From positions 31,650,413 through 31,714,412 of the forward strand of contig CM064434.1 of the NCBI GenBank assembly GCA_032690845.1: DNA of 64,000 bases, read 5' to 3'. The notes beneath the pieces are model-generated. The model was not told where the DNA came from, did not search any database, and saw only the letters and a list, made by a program, of their open reading frames with translations. This document shows positions 1-11,651 of this stretch, one piece after another. The DNA is from Eleusine coracana subsp. coracana (lineage: Eukaryota; Streptophyta; Magnoliopsida; Poales; Poaceae). Position 1 is the first letter of the stretch. Every line of letters starts with the position of its first letter. Position numbers and translations under genes: made by a program.

Positions 1-1056
1 TATCGGTGATGGATCTGTCATGAGGTTCTGGGAGGATCACTGGATAGGGGATGGTCCACTTATGGACAAATACCTGAACTTGTACAACGTAGCGAGGAGG
101 AAGAATAGTACGATTGCCTTTGTGGCCAACTCTAACCCCCCAAACATATCTTTTAGGAGAACACTAATTGGTTAAAACTTAGTGGAATGGAACCAATTAG
201 TAGGGACCTTATCTAATGTCATGGTTAATGGTCAAAGAGACATGTTTGTTTGGGGGTTGCATCAAAATGGATGGTTCTCAGTGAAATCCATGTACATGGC
301 GTTGTCCACAAATATTGCTTTGCCCGTTAATACGAACCTTTGGAAATTAAAAGTGCCTCTGAAAATCAAGATTTTCACGTGGTACCTATTCAAAGGTGTC
401 ACTCTTACCAAAGACAATCTTGCTAGGCGGAACTGGAATGGATGTACAAAGTGTTGTTCTTGTAATCTAAGTCAAAGCATACAACATTTATTCTTTGATT
501 GTCCTTTGGCTAAGTTTTTGTGGACAATCATACACTCCACTTTCAACATCCCCCCCCCCCCCCACCCCTTAACTTTCAGCATATGTTTTCTTATTGGTTA
601 GGGGATACAGAACCTAAAACCAAAAAGCTTGCTGGGGGGGGGGGGGGAGGGGGGGTCTGGTCTATGTTGGGCATTGTGGATAAGTCGTAATGATGTGGTG
701 TTTGACAATACACCAATTCCTTCTTACTTATAGATGATCTTCAGAGGCACGTACAAGGTGAGATTTTGGACACTGCTTTTAATGGAGGAAGATCGACCAT
801 TTGTGAAGACGGCATGCAGGTTGCTTCAATCTATGGCCATGGAGGTTTTCGCCAATAATGGGTGGTGGTTTGCAAACCGAATAATGTCCTCCTAGTGTTT
901 ACTATGGATTCAAACTTCATTTTCTTAATTCTGTGGGGCACTCGGAACTTTTGTTTTTAGTTTCTCTTTGGGTTGTAATAAACAGCTTGTGCTACATGTA
1001 TCGGTCGATGCAGAGGCCAGAATATTAATTTAAATATTCCCTTTTCTAAAAAAAAA
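1..1056 (+). mobile_element. LINE (L1-type) 3' end, decayed
   Basis: The right-hand end of a non-LTR retrotransposon on the plus strand, cut by the window start. It has the zinc-binding C-terminus of ORF2, a 3' UTR, and an A-run at 1048-1056. The UTR ends in the wording usual for grass LINEs (a GATGCAGAGGCC-type stretch, then TTTTCT and poly(A)). Homopolymer tracts (C-run at about 551-564, G-runs at about 635-655) and in-frame stops show it is dead. The family assignment rests on ORF2 text plus the tail; the 5' boundary is outside the window. Confidence 0.75.
2..601 (+). pseudogene. LINE ORF2 C-terminal zinc-binding (zf-RVT) fragment
   Basis: Reading frame 2 starts with a 'DGSVMRFWEDHWIGDG' stretch typical of the region after reverse transcriptase in plant LINEs. 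It then meets a stop (TAA at 173-175) and continues in the same frame to a TAG at 599-601. The later part has the 'WKLKVPLKIKIFTW' block, the Cys pair CCSC and the HLFFDC block of the reverse-transcriptase zinc-binding domain. The frame ends in a proline run encoded by the C homopolymer. No start codon of its own is needed: this is the tail of a larger, truncated ORF. Confidence 0.75.
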
Positions 1057-2084
1057 CACATCTACACTTTCTTGGATGCTTGGGTCTGATCGTAAACGAC
1101 TGGAACTAGCGGAGGAATTGCTACCACCATAGAAGCTTTTCAAATCTACAATATCATTTAATCATTAATCAATAGTCCATTTGCCTACTTATTTTTCAAA
1201 TAAAAACACTAAACAACATCAGTTTACAATTACTCACCTAAGATTTTGTAGCGTTTGTTTTTTCCCTGTTGCATGGGGAAGGGCCATCTGTGCGGCTTGA
1301 CCCGGTGCTTGCCAGTGCCACGGACGAAGCTCCTCCCTCTCCCAATGACAATCCATTCCCTCGCCCTCCTCCTCATCGTCACCCTCACCAAGAATTGGCA
1401 GTCGCTTGCCCTCAACCACGACCTGCTCCCCGTATAATCTCGGCATCGCTCGGTCTACCGCTTCCTGCAATGTGACTATACCCAGCCAATGATGGCCAGG
1501 AGCGCTCGCGAGCTAGGGTTGGGGGCAAATTAGTGGTCAAATTTTGGATTAGGGGGCAATCTATTTTGGAGTAAATTGGTTTTGTATTGAAGAACCATCG
1601 GTGTTTCGTGTTGATGTAGCAGCAGGCCACTAGGCACCACACCAGCAAGGTCCTCTAGGCCCATTCGTGCCTATTTGGGACTGGCCCAAATATGTTAAGT
1701 CCAGTCGATATGCCATACTGATTTATTTTACTCGGTTTCTTCTTCCTTCGAACAAACAACAGCACATCACCATGGTTGATGCCAGAGAGCAGAGCAGCAC
1801 CACAGCTCTGAAGAAGGGGCTGGGGGTCTTCCATTGAGAGCTTAGGTAGGGCGGCCGCCCTACCATGCCCTATTGGAAGATCCGCCACTGATTTGCACAG
1901 TTATCTCTTCGACTTGTCTTCCACTGTTGAGTTGCATTAGTTACTTCCATTTGTGGTGTGGGTCACCAATATTTTTCACCTTCATCTTCTAGGAAAAGCC
2001 TATATAAAAGAAGAGAGATACTCCCTAAGAGATGTTCTTTACCCCCTGAGGTAATATAGTAATTACATGTGTATAAACCAACTC

Positions 2085-2088
<4 letters not shown>
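1057..2088. other. No gene recognised; one hAT-like terminus
   Basis: Only short overlapping frames on both strands, with no recognisable protein. At about 1878-1890 the sequence ends in GATCCGCCACTG. This is the inverse of the CAGTGGCGG terminus common in grass hAT MITEs, but I found no matching left end, so it may be a remnant. Otherwise ordinary intergenic DNA. Confidence 0.4.

Positions 2089-2158
<70 letters not shown>
2089..2158. repeat. (TA)n then (CA)n microsatellite
   Basis: About 60 bp of nearly pure TA dinucleotides with one TTT interruption, followed by five CA units. It abuts the left side of the repeat-rich candidate element at 2159-6542. Confidence 0.95.
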
Positions 2159-3369
2159 TGGTAGAACTATTCTACATCCAGGCAACCCGCCCGACCTAGC
2201 CAAGGCGCGCCAGGGGCAAAACCAGCCACGCGGGCCAGACACCCGCCTCCCTTCCAAACGTGTTGGCAACAGAAACGGGTCTGGACGCCACCTCCCTCCT
2301 GGACCCGATAAACAAAACCTAGTTCTTCCGCCAGCGTGCTTCCTCCTCATCGCCGTGGGAGCGGTGACCCTGCCTTGCCGCCTGGTCCCCGAGCACCCCG
2401 GGCGCGCGTCGTCCTTGTCGACGCTAGAGCGGCGACCTTGCCCCGTTGCACGGCATCCCTATGCACCCCGACCCAAACATGAATCCCCTGCCTGGATTTC
2501 TCCTGGTCACCGCGGGAGAGGCGACTCCTGCCTGCCGGAGCGGTGACTTCCCTATCTGTTGGAGCTCCAGCCAGGCTACTTCCCTTACCGCGGGAGCGGC
2601 AACCACCCGCAGCGACCCAAGGCCTACTCCGTCATGTCATTCCCAAGACCATCGCCGTACCTCCGACACCTCACCGTGGGAGCAGCGACCTGGGTCTCTT
2701 TGCACGTCATCCCTGATCCCCTCCCAAGCTTCGACCCGAGTCCCTGCCATGTATTTCCTCGTCTTCGACTTAGCCCTGAATTTTGGATCCACATCAACCT
2801 CGACAAGATTCATCTATCTTCTTGATCCCGCTATTGCAGGTAGCTGAAATTCCAATGCGGAATGACCCATTTGGTGGCTGAGCGACATAGCATAATTACT
2901 GACTTTGATGCTAGTATGAATTGCTAGAATCTGTAATTGCTATGTGCCAATGTTGTTGCCTTAATTACTGGACCGAATAAATAAACTATTAAAGCTACAA
3001 AAATTATTAAAGATTCTTTTACAAAGTGAAATTATTGAAATATTCAAGAATTTTTTTATCTTGGTCCATGTAGCTAAATTAATGATTTTTTAGAACACAA
3101 ATCAAAAGAACATGACTTCTTCACTTCTAAAAAAGTTACTAACACTTGCATAAAAATTACTGAAAATGTTACTGATTCTAAAAAGTTACAAACAGTTGCG
3201 TAGTGATTACTGATTGTGGTTATACTGTTATACATTATAAACAATCACTGAGTATGTTACTGATTCTAAAAATTACTAACAACAACTGCAAAATTACTAA
3301 AGGATTCCTCAGATTACTGAAGGATTCCTGTAAAATTAATGAAGGATTCTACAAATTACTGAAGAATTC

Positions 3370-4110
3370 TACAAATTACTGAAGGATTCTACAAATGCTT
3401 TGCACACTAAATTCTACAAAAGTTTTGCACACTAAATTCTACTAATGCTTGACACACTAAATTCTCTAACTCCTTGACACACTAAATTCTTCAACCCCTT
3501 GACACACTAAATTCTCCTACTTCTTGACACACTAAATTCTACAAATGCTTTGAACACTAAATTCTACAAATGCTTTGCACACTAAACTCTACAAATGCTT
3601 GACACACTAAATTCTTCAATGAGATGATAATTTCTATCATCATAGAAGACGATGTTGGATTTTAGGGCCAAAACTATGTGGCAATAAACACTAAATTCTA
3701 TAAATGCTTTGCACTCTAAATTCTACAAAAGCTTTGCACACTAAATTCTACTAATGCTTGACACACTAAATTCTCCAACTCCTTAACACACTAAATTTTT
3801 CAACCCCTTGACACACTAAATTCTCCAACTTCTTGACACACTAAATTCTATATATGCTTTGGACCCTAAATTCTACTTGATAGACTATATTCTCCAATGA
3901 GCTGACAATTTCTATCACCAGAGGAAACGATGTTGGATTCTAGGGTCCAAACCATGTGGCAATAAACACTAAATTCTACAAATGCTTTGCACACTAAATT
4001 CTATAAAAGCTTTGTACACTAAATTCTACACATACTTTGCACACTAAATTCTACAAATGCTTTGCACACTAAATTTTACAACTCCTTTGTACACTAAATT
4101 ATCCAACTCA
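3370..4110 (+). repeat. Degenerate minisatellite with higher-order structure
   Basis: More than twenty imperfect units of about 23-27 bp built on GCACACTAAATTCTACAAAT. A longer block containing GATAATTTCTATCATC and GATGTTGGATT occurs at about 3617-3700 and again at about 3895-3980. This gives a higher-order repeat of about 278 bp. No coding potential. Confidence 0.9.
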
Positions 4111-6429
4111 TTGGCACAATAAATAAACATTAAAAAAATACTAACCAAGAATTAGTGACACTTCTCAAAGAAAATAACTGATTATATAAAATTACTGATT
4201 CCATATGGCAATAAACAATAAATTCTTCAACTTCTTTATATAATAAAAAATTACAAATACTGCTCAAAAGCAATTACCGATTCTATAAAATTACTGGTTC
4301 TGTAAAATTACTGATTGTCATGTTACATTGACAACAGTTATTGACCATCACACAAGTAATTACTGACAAAGAAAACCAAAAATGATTAATAGAATAACGT
4401 CACTTCATAAATTGTTCATCCAGAATCCATTTACATAAGTATACCACATGAAACATAACCATTATAGACTATTGTATCAAATAATTCAGCTACATGGACC
4501 ACAATAGTGCGTCAACATAGATTACATAAATTATATGAATTCAAGAAACAAAAGAGGTCATGGCTACTGATACGGCTGCTAAAAGATCTCAATCTCTAGA
4601 GGAAACTTCTTGCATTGTTCATTCATATGACGGGACATCATGTAGTGTAAAGGTCATGCCCTGTACTCACTCCCCCTGCTCTGCACATAATAAGGCAGCA
4701 ACAGCATAAGAAAAGGAAGGTAAAAAAAAAGATAATGTGCTAATCGGGGTCACTAAGGCCCATGGATTCCAGACAACACAAAAAGAACATTCTGGAGAAC
4801 ACAAAACAGATTTGTTGAGGACAAAGACATAGCAAAATCAACAAAAATTAACATAATAACTGCTCTTTGGTCGATGCAAACTCTAGTCAAATTACACATC
4901 CAAAAATCAAACAAAAAAGCATCATACTGTTATGGATAGTCCTCTTTTGTAGACAACAAAATTACTAGACACAAACTAACTAAAAGAAAACTTACTTTCG
5001 CTTAAAAACAAGATTACTGATAACAAAAAAAAATTGATAAAAAATATTACTGAACAACATACAAATTATAGTGAAATTATTGTTCAAGTGCTACACCCAA
5101 ATCATCATAACCAAGAGGAGAATCAGTAGTGGACAGTATGCCATAGCTTCATCAAACTATCTACACAAATAAAATTCCTAACAATTTAGTGAACAGGCAT
5201 GTAGAAAACATACTGAGGATTACATGATAATTACTAAGCATTAAATAATAATTACTGAGCATTACACAATAAGTACTGGTCAACATCATCGGTGCAAACA
5301 TAAAATTACTGAAGAAAGCAGTTTAGCAAGAAGGTATAAAACTATTGAGAACACATGACAATGTAAAACATCACTGAGAATTCACATAACAAAACATTGA
5401 TTAAATGATGGCCTGATTCTAGAACAACCTGAACATAACTGGCTTAGTGAACATTACTCAGATCAAAGTTACTGGGAAGATACATGAAAAATTTAGAATA
5501 ATATGCACAAAATTAGTGAAGAAAGAATTGATATTAACACCCTACTCCTAGAGCAAAATGAATGGTGATTGTCTAACCAATTACTACCACAATCAGAAGT
5601 CAACCTTAGTAAACAACCATGAACTGTACCAATACCGATCTACTCCAGTTAAGCAACAATGAACAACTCCAATCCAAATTAAAAACAAAATTACTAGGAA
5701 CACAGAACAACTCATCGCATGTCAACATCAGCCAAAAATAGAAGGGAAAATGGAGATGAGGAGCGGGGAGTGCATACGGGAACTCTGGGTTGGGGAGATC
5801 GTCGCTGATGAAGTCACGAAGCCGAGGAGCATGTCGAGGTGGTCACGGGATTAGGGAGGTCGTCACTGATGGAGTTCTACCATTGCGGGGTTAGGGTTAG
5901 ATGAACCCTAGCGCTGCCGCAGATCGATATGGCTGTGGAAGCTGAAGCGTGGCATAGTACTCGTTGTCGACTCGCACGTCCGCTCACTTCCAACGCCAAC
6001 TCGCCGGCCCGCGCCTTCGCGCCTCCAAGCTCGTCGATGACTCCAAACGCTCTGGCGGATCTAGGGTTTTGCGAGGGTCGAGGAGATTGCCACGGGAGCC
6101 GAAGATGCTCACAGGAGGCCTCGTCATCGCCGCCTCAGCCTTAGCGCCACCGCTTCTTGCCCTCGCCTCACCCACGCCTCTACTGCTATAACCGCCATGC
6201 CACCGCAGATGGGAGTCGCGTGAGGAGAAGAGGAAGAAAAATGACTGACGAGTGGGCCCAGAGAAGACGTGGTCCCTTTTATATGTTGCGGGCGGGTTAA
6301 CGGGTAGAGAATAGGGCGAGTGCGGGTCACGCTCAGGATGGGGCTGCAGACCCGATAACGCACGTGAGGGGGTTTGATCTGGTTCGGTCAGACTAGATTG
6401 GCTTGTTTGGCTGGCTAGTTAGATATGAG

Positions 6430-6456
6430 GGGTGTAGAATAAGCTATTCTACACCC
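6430..6456. repeat. Perfect 12-bp inverted repeat (hairpin)
   Basis: The arm GGGTGTAGAATA, a 3-base spacer AGC, and the exact reverse complement of the arm. It lies at the right edge of the candidate element. A shorter hairpin with arm GTAGAA and spacer CTA occurs at the left edge (about 2162-2176). Confidence 0.85.
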
Positions 6457-6540
6457 AGGTGTACATATTCTCCTTTGGTGATAGAAATATATGGCAAACC
6501 CGAGAATTTAGTGTGCCAACCAGTTGGAGATTTAGTGTGC

Positions 6541-6582
6541 TTATATATATATATATATATATTTTATTTATTTATTTATTTA
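6541..6582. repeat. (TA)n / (TTTA)n microsatellite
   Basis: About 20 bp of TA followed by TTTA units. It flanks the right side of the 2159-6542 block. Confidence 0.9.
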
Positions 6583-6684
6583 AGCAACAAAAAAATTTAC
6601 CATATTCGTTCTCAAGGCCTATAAATTCCCATGTTAATCAGAGAAAAAAAATACAAAATTACCCACCACTGCTATTATAAAAAA

Positions 6685-6714
6685 CTAGATTGTAAGCCCG
6701 CGCGTTGCACAGGC
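6685..6714 (-). mobile_element. Helitron-like 3' terminus
   Basis: On the minus strand the sequence reads: an 8-bp stem GCCTGTGC, loop AAC, stem GCGCGGGC (two G-T pairs), about seven bases, then CTAG followed by T. This is the usual 3' end of plant Helitrons (hairpin, then CTRR, inserted between A and T). The element would extend to the right of this point; its 5' TC end was not located. Confidence 0.5.
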
Positions 6715-8486
6715 AACAGCTTACACGTCCCTAAGACACTATAGAATAAGGTTAGCATGTCTAGATTGCCTATTTTTGTCAAGTTGTCTCCAAAGCACTA
6801 ATCAACTATGGTTTTGTCCTCAACATACCAGCAAAATCGAATTAAGCTATAACACACTATGACTCTGAAAAAAAATCGTTTTTGTCACACTATAACCATC
6901 TAACAACTATTTTTCATGTTTTCCACTTCAATGTATAAAATATTCATTAGTTTCAAACTTGGAACAAATATACATTGTTACATTTCCTATCATTAAAAAC
7001 ATAGAGCTAGATTCTTTTTTCCCGATTATTTGCATGCTCCGCTCGACAAATCAAATATTAAAACAATGGGCAAACAATAGAAATAGTCTAAAAAAATCTA
7101 GCTCCATTTTTTTGACAGAGAATTCAAGAATGTATAATGTATATTTATACTAAGTTTCAATTTTTAACATATTTTGTATATAGAGATAGAAAAGTTGAAA
7201 ATAATTATCAAACAGTCACAGTATGACACAGAAGATTTATTTTCACAATCGTTGTGTGGTGCAACTAAATTCGATTTTGTTGGTGTGTTCAGGATGAAAC
7301 TGCAGTTTATTAGTGTGTTCTGGATAATTTCACATTTTTCAATAATTTATATGTCCCGAGCAGTTTCACAGGCAACCCACTATACGTCGTTGTAATTTTG
7401 TTACTACCCTTTTTCTCTATATTGTTAGGTGATATTAATCTATACTTCTTGCCAAACATTGACATAATTTTGAATGCATGATGGAGTACTTGGATTAAAC
7501 AATTAACATATTCAGCTATAGAGTTATGATATCCAAGACCTATATATAAAAATGGGTATTTATGCCGTTGTTTTCTGCTGTGTTACTTGAAAATATAATG
7601 AAAAAATATACACCGGTACATGCTTATAACTATATTAGTCATTGTCCCATACTATTTTATTATTTTGACAACGATTTCCTGGCTAACTTAGCCGTTGCAT
7701 ATGAGGTAGGAGATAGTAAGTGTACATCAATTACTATAAGCAGTTTAACTCCTAAATCCTATAAGACATAGTAATGCTGTCTGATGCATTTTTTAGTATT
7801 ACTGGACAGGAAATATACTTGGAGAAATAGCTAGGGATATTTCTGATGAAATAATGTGCTTTTCCATATTCTTTATGATGAAATTATTCTATTTTCATGT
7901 GCACAATCTATTCACGTACATGCGTGAAGTTCATTCTTCTTTATTATTCTAGTTTTGCAAGGATGCATGATTTAGTTTAATCTGCAAATAAATTTATATT
8001 ACTGATCCCAAGAGCTGAATTATCTAGTATATATACCATAAACGAAAGCATAAAAGTGGCTAGTGGCTTCTGGCATTATCTTATTTGTTATATTCTGTGT
8101 CATCGTTATACTAATTGAGATCATAATAATTATATAATATTTTGGTGCCATTAAGCTCAACCCGTGCAATTAATAATTGAAAATTAGCAATTGCATGGCT
8201 TTCTTCGGTTAGGAGGCAACTCTGCGATCTAGCTTACCTTAGCTTGGCCTGATTCTGGCTCTCGCCTGTTCAGAAAGACATTTTGCCAGTGCTTGCACGG
8301 ACAAAAATCTGTCCATTGTTCGTCGCTTACCATAAACTGCTTTCCCAGATGGATTGCATAGTAGATAGAACAATCAATTTGCCTTCAGTTCACATCAACG
8401 ACAAATTACACGGCTAGATAAAGGCCTCCGCCACAATAGATACAATCAGAAACAAACAATTTGACGTTGTTGCATGTACCTTGCTT
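6715..8486. other. AT-rich intergenic DNA, no gene recognised
   Basis: Short frames up to 73 aa with no recognisable domain. The composition is AT-rich with frequent stops. Probably the interior of one or more old Helitron-like or other elements, but nothing specific can be supported. Confidence 0.5.
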
Positions 8487-8609
8487 CTAGTAGATGTAAT
8501 CTGGATCTTGCGTTTGTTTGTCCAGCACCACGTCGTATCTGGTATCGTCGTCGTATACTTTCAACAGCTTCTTGTATTGCTCGTGGTAGTGCACTGTGTG
8601 ACTGTTCAG
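8487..8609 (-). pseudogene. Gene-like protein fragment, family not recognised
   Basis: A short minus-strand frame reads like real protein (HYHEQYKKLLKVYDDDTRYD, then VVLDKQTQDPDYIY) and ends in TAG at 8487-8489. An adjoining frame upstream (to about 8740) also has coding-like character, but two stops lie between them. It looks like a captured or decayed exon of a host gene within the Helitron-rich zone. I do not recognise the family. Confidence 0.3.
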
Positions 8610-10446
8610 TTATCACTGTTCCATGATGTCGTCCACCTCCAACCTCTCCATGAATAGGTGGCCGCCGCCATCATGAACACCTCTTCTTTCTCCGTCGTTG
8701 ATGACTCTGCAGCCATTGGCCAAGGATTGTTGTGCGGATATGTTAATTAGGCCATAATATACCAGGTTAATTACGGACAAGAGGAATGACTGAAGGGGTA
8801 ACTAAGGGCTGGATTTCACCATCAACGGTTGATCAAGGGTCAGAAGTTTTGCTTTATTGTGAGAATTTCTAGCCTATTTTTCTATTTTTTTCCATAGTAA
8901 AAAGGTCATCTCCTTTTATTATTAAATAGATTCTAGACTAAAATACCCCTCAATACCCCTTCACGTTATAATAGATGAGAGGAGCAATTCTTGCTGAGGC
9001 AAACTCAACTTCCGCGATTGTATGCAACAGCCTCAAGTCTTTTGCCGTTGTCTCCTTGCAGTACAGAGGACGGGAAGAAATCTCCTGATGCCAAGGCCTA
9101 ACCAGGCAAGCTTTGTTGCTGTCCTGTCCTTGCAGCACAGGATGGGGAGAAAGCTCCTGACACCATGGCCGAAGCTGTAGGAAAGCTACCTATTCGAGAT
9201 CTCTAGATGATGCATCCACTCCATTATTGCAGGTTCTGGATCGTCTCCGGCTGCGATAGTTCCCTGCTGACTGATCTCACGAACAACACCCAAGAAATTG
9301 GGCTTACAACTTGCGTTCTTGGCGTAGGAGGGTTGAAATGTTTTCTGATATCAATTTTACGATTGAACGCAAGTTGTAGGAGGGCTTACAACTTGTGTTC
9401 TTTGCAGACAAAATAAGTTTGCCTCAATTATTCTGTCCGATCTCTCTTCTCCCGCACTAGGGTACACATCATGAAAATCGTTGGTATGACTCCGGCTGAC
9501 CACACTATCGAAACTCTTGGCCATAGACAGTTTGCCGCTGCCGACCTGTCGTAGCCATCGCAATTGTATTGTGAGGTAAACATCTCTTCATATGGATATT
9601 AAGAGATGCAAAAAAATTTGTCCTGATCTCCCTCTTCTCTCGCATAAGGCAACATCATGAACGCAAATGATCCATCTTCTCCCAATCTGGAGTACTAATG
9701 GCCCATGTGAATTCAGAGTAGAGATGTTCGACTGGTCAAGTTTGCTGACAACTATTGTCCCTGACTTGAGCAGCTGCGTGAATTGAGGACAAAAGGTACT
9801 AATTCATGCATGCAGGCCCAGCCAGCAGAATTGGAAGCTGAAATAGATGCAGAGGGGCGGGGACATGCACAAAATACATGCATGCTCATTGCTCAGGTAC
9901 AAAATAAGCTTACAGTATAACGCGAATTAGTACTGGATGATACGGCTGAGTATGTTGTGTACATGTATAAATAAATACAGGGGAGCGAGACATGGATTTA
10001 ATTTCATCTAATAGAAAGAAGACAAATGGAGGTTGAAGAGAGAAGGCTATGTGTTAGAGGATCAATTCCAATTGACTCGCAGCGACACTTATATAACACA
10101 TGATGGCCGTCAAATACATGTGAGCCATAGAATATGAAGCAACATGGAGAAACCACATGCTATATATCCATATATGAAAAGAAAATAAAGGTAAATGCTT
10201 ATTTATATTATTCAGCACACATGGCCCCTCTAATTTACATATTACTCCCTCCGTTCACTAATTCCTGTCGTTCTGATCGTCGGAATGAACTGAAAAAGAA
10301 CTAGCCAGGACTGTCAGAATGACAACATTTATAAAACAAAGGAATAGATCATTGTGAAGATTGACTTTTCTCCAATTGAAGTAGAATGCAATAGCAACAT
10401 AGACTTTAACTATGAAGATAACAATTGGAAAGTTGATAGGACTGTA
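8610..10446. other. No intact gene; short inverted repeat
   Basis: Mixed sequence with short frames only. TACAACTTGCGTTC (about 9304-9317) recurs as an exact inverted copy (GAACGCAAGTTGTA, about 9365-9378) and as a near-direct copy just after (about 9386-9399), so the region can fold. An ACTCCCTCCGTTC stretch at about 10244 looks like one end of a Stowaway-type MITE, but the partner end is missing. Confidence 0.4.
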
Positions 10447-10559
10447 GAAGACATGCGCAGCGCGATGGTAAGTTTCATTGGATGTGTCGCGCCCGCCTGG
10501 GGTTCGAACCCCAGGTGCCGCACCGTAGCCTCTCCAGCTGTGTTTCTCAATCAAAAAAA
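10447..10559 (+). mobile_element. tRNA-derived SINE
   Basis: A tRNA-like B box (GGGGTTCGAACCCC, within a 20-bp self-complementary stretch at 10496-10515) lies about 35 bp after an A-box-like segment (GCGCAGCGCGATGG, about 10456-10469). The unit ends with GTGTTTCTCAATC and an A-run (10553-10559). This is the layout of grass SINEs driven by an RNA polymerase III internal promoter. It is not a functional tRNA: no acceptor stem or anticodon arm can be formed. The start is approximate. Confidence 0.6.
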
Positions 10560-10639
10560 GCTATCTATATATGTATGTTCCTCAACCTAGGATGCTATGT
10601 GCTCAATATCAGCATCACCGCCGAATTAAATCAAGTGCC

Positions 10640-11631
10640 ATCATGTTAGCTCTTATGGTTTAAAAAAATTATTATTATCAAATTAATTTGATAGACAAAA
10701 ATCTCCACAACTAACTTTTTATGACTAGAACGATTTTGTTACCATTTACTTGGTCAGCAGTTTAGCTTTATCGTGTTATTAGTTACAGAAAAAAGAAAGA
10801 ATGTAAGCACTACTAGCATATTAAGGAATTATTAACCCAAACGTATTGTTATTCATGTTTTGAAAATTACCCACCATTTTCATTATAATCAAATAGAAAA
10901 AAGTTCTGTCTATAGAAATTTTAAAATTACCCAACTACTCCTACTATGAAACAATTATCTGCAAAGAGTAAAACGTTTAGCAGTGATAATAAATAATAAA
11001 TTAATGAGGCATTTCAAGATTACAATACAACTTTAGGTATAGTTAATTTATGATCATCACATATCTTTAATCAGAGAGAAAAAAAGAAAAAAATTACAAA
11101 TAACTTTCATTACAAAAGAATTAAACTAAAGTGTCTCTATACATGCATGCTTTTAAAATCACTCACTACTGCCATTACCAAAAGAGGCTATAATACTCCT
11201 ATACATGTTTTAAGTTATCCACTTTTGCCATTATAGAAAAATTAGACAAAGATGCACATGTAGTGACATAAAAATTACAATAATAATAAATGAATAAGAC
11301 ATGTAAGATACACAACATTAAGTTAGAATTGGGTTGCTTATATTAGCTGCATAAATGTGCGGATCAAGTTGCTAATTTTGTAAAAATGGGAAAATATTAA
11401 AAGTCAAGAGAAACAACATGCATAAGAAAAATGTTAAAAAATAGAAATGAATAAACTCTCCAAGTTTTTATACTAAGAGAAAAGAAATGTCCTTTACAAT
11501 GGACGGAGCTTTTAATAGAACTGTTAAATAAGTTGCATTGATTGATATAAAAGTCATATGAGATTATCTCAATGAACCAAGACAATAAAACATCCATACT
11601 CGCCGCGCAAATGCGCAGACAGATTAACTAG
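10640..11631 (+). mobile_element. Helitron-like element, 3' part
   Basis: AT-rich body carrying repeated copies of an AAAATTACCCAC...CTGCCATTAT-type word (about 10863, 10922, 11155 and 11212). It ends in a short GC hairpin (GCGC AAAT GCGC, about 11605-11616), ten further bases, and CTAG at 11628-11631 followed by T. This is a typical plant Helitron 3' end on the plus strand. The same internal word occurs at 6654-6680, just outside the other Helitron end, suggesting related or nested copies. The 5' end is not located. Confidence 0.45.
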
Positions 11632-11651
11632 TTTTCTACAAAAACGACGGA

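Larger units (their letters stand above)
2159..6542. mobile_element. Candidate TA-flanked, repeat-rich element (unclassified)
   Basis: A 4.4-kb block unlike its surroundings and set between two TA microsatellites (2089-2148 and 6541-6562). Both outer parts are GC-rich (2159-2850 and 5750-6360), while the middle 2.9 kb is AT-rich and packed with the word ATTACTGA and a CACACTAAATTCT minisatellite. Each edge carries a short hairpin with a TATTCTACAYCC arm (about 2162-2176 and 6430-6456). Inverted copies of the internal minisatellite word sit at the right edge (6503-6540). No transposase is visible. Rice Micron elements are a known example of TA-microsatellite-flanked elements, but identity with that family is not shown. 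Boundaries are inferred. Confidence 0.45.

Noticed and set aside
1230..1890. Several overlapping 60-80 aa frames on both strands
   Set aside because: No conserved motif, no splice context, and frames overlap in all phases as expected of GC-rich non-coding DNA.
2067..2546. 159-aa plus-strand frame
   Set aside because: Its start is the TA microsatellite (Ile-Tyr run), and the rest is GC-rich DNA with equally long frames on the other strand.
2159..6542. CRISPR-like array reading of the CACACTAAATTC repeats
   Set aside because: Units are imperfect and contiguous with no unique spacers, and this is a plant genome.
10244..10330. Stowaway-like MITE starting ACTCCCTCCGTTC
   Set aside because: Only one end is visible; no inverted partner or TA duplication was found within 600 bp.
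10496..10515. tRNA gene suggested by the T-arm-like GGGGTTCGAACCCC
   Set aside because: No acceptor stem, D arm or anticodon arm can be built around it; the A-box spacing and A-rich tail fit a SINE.
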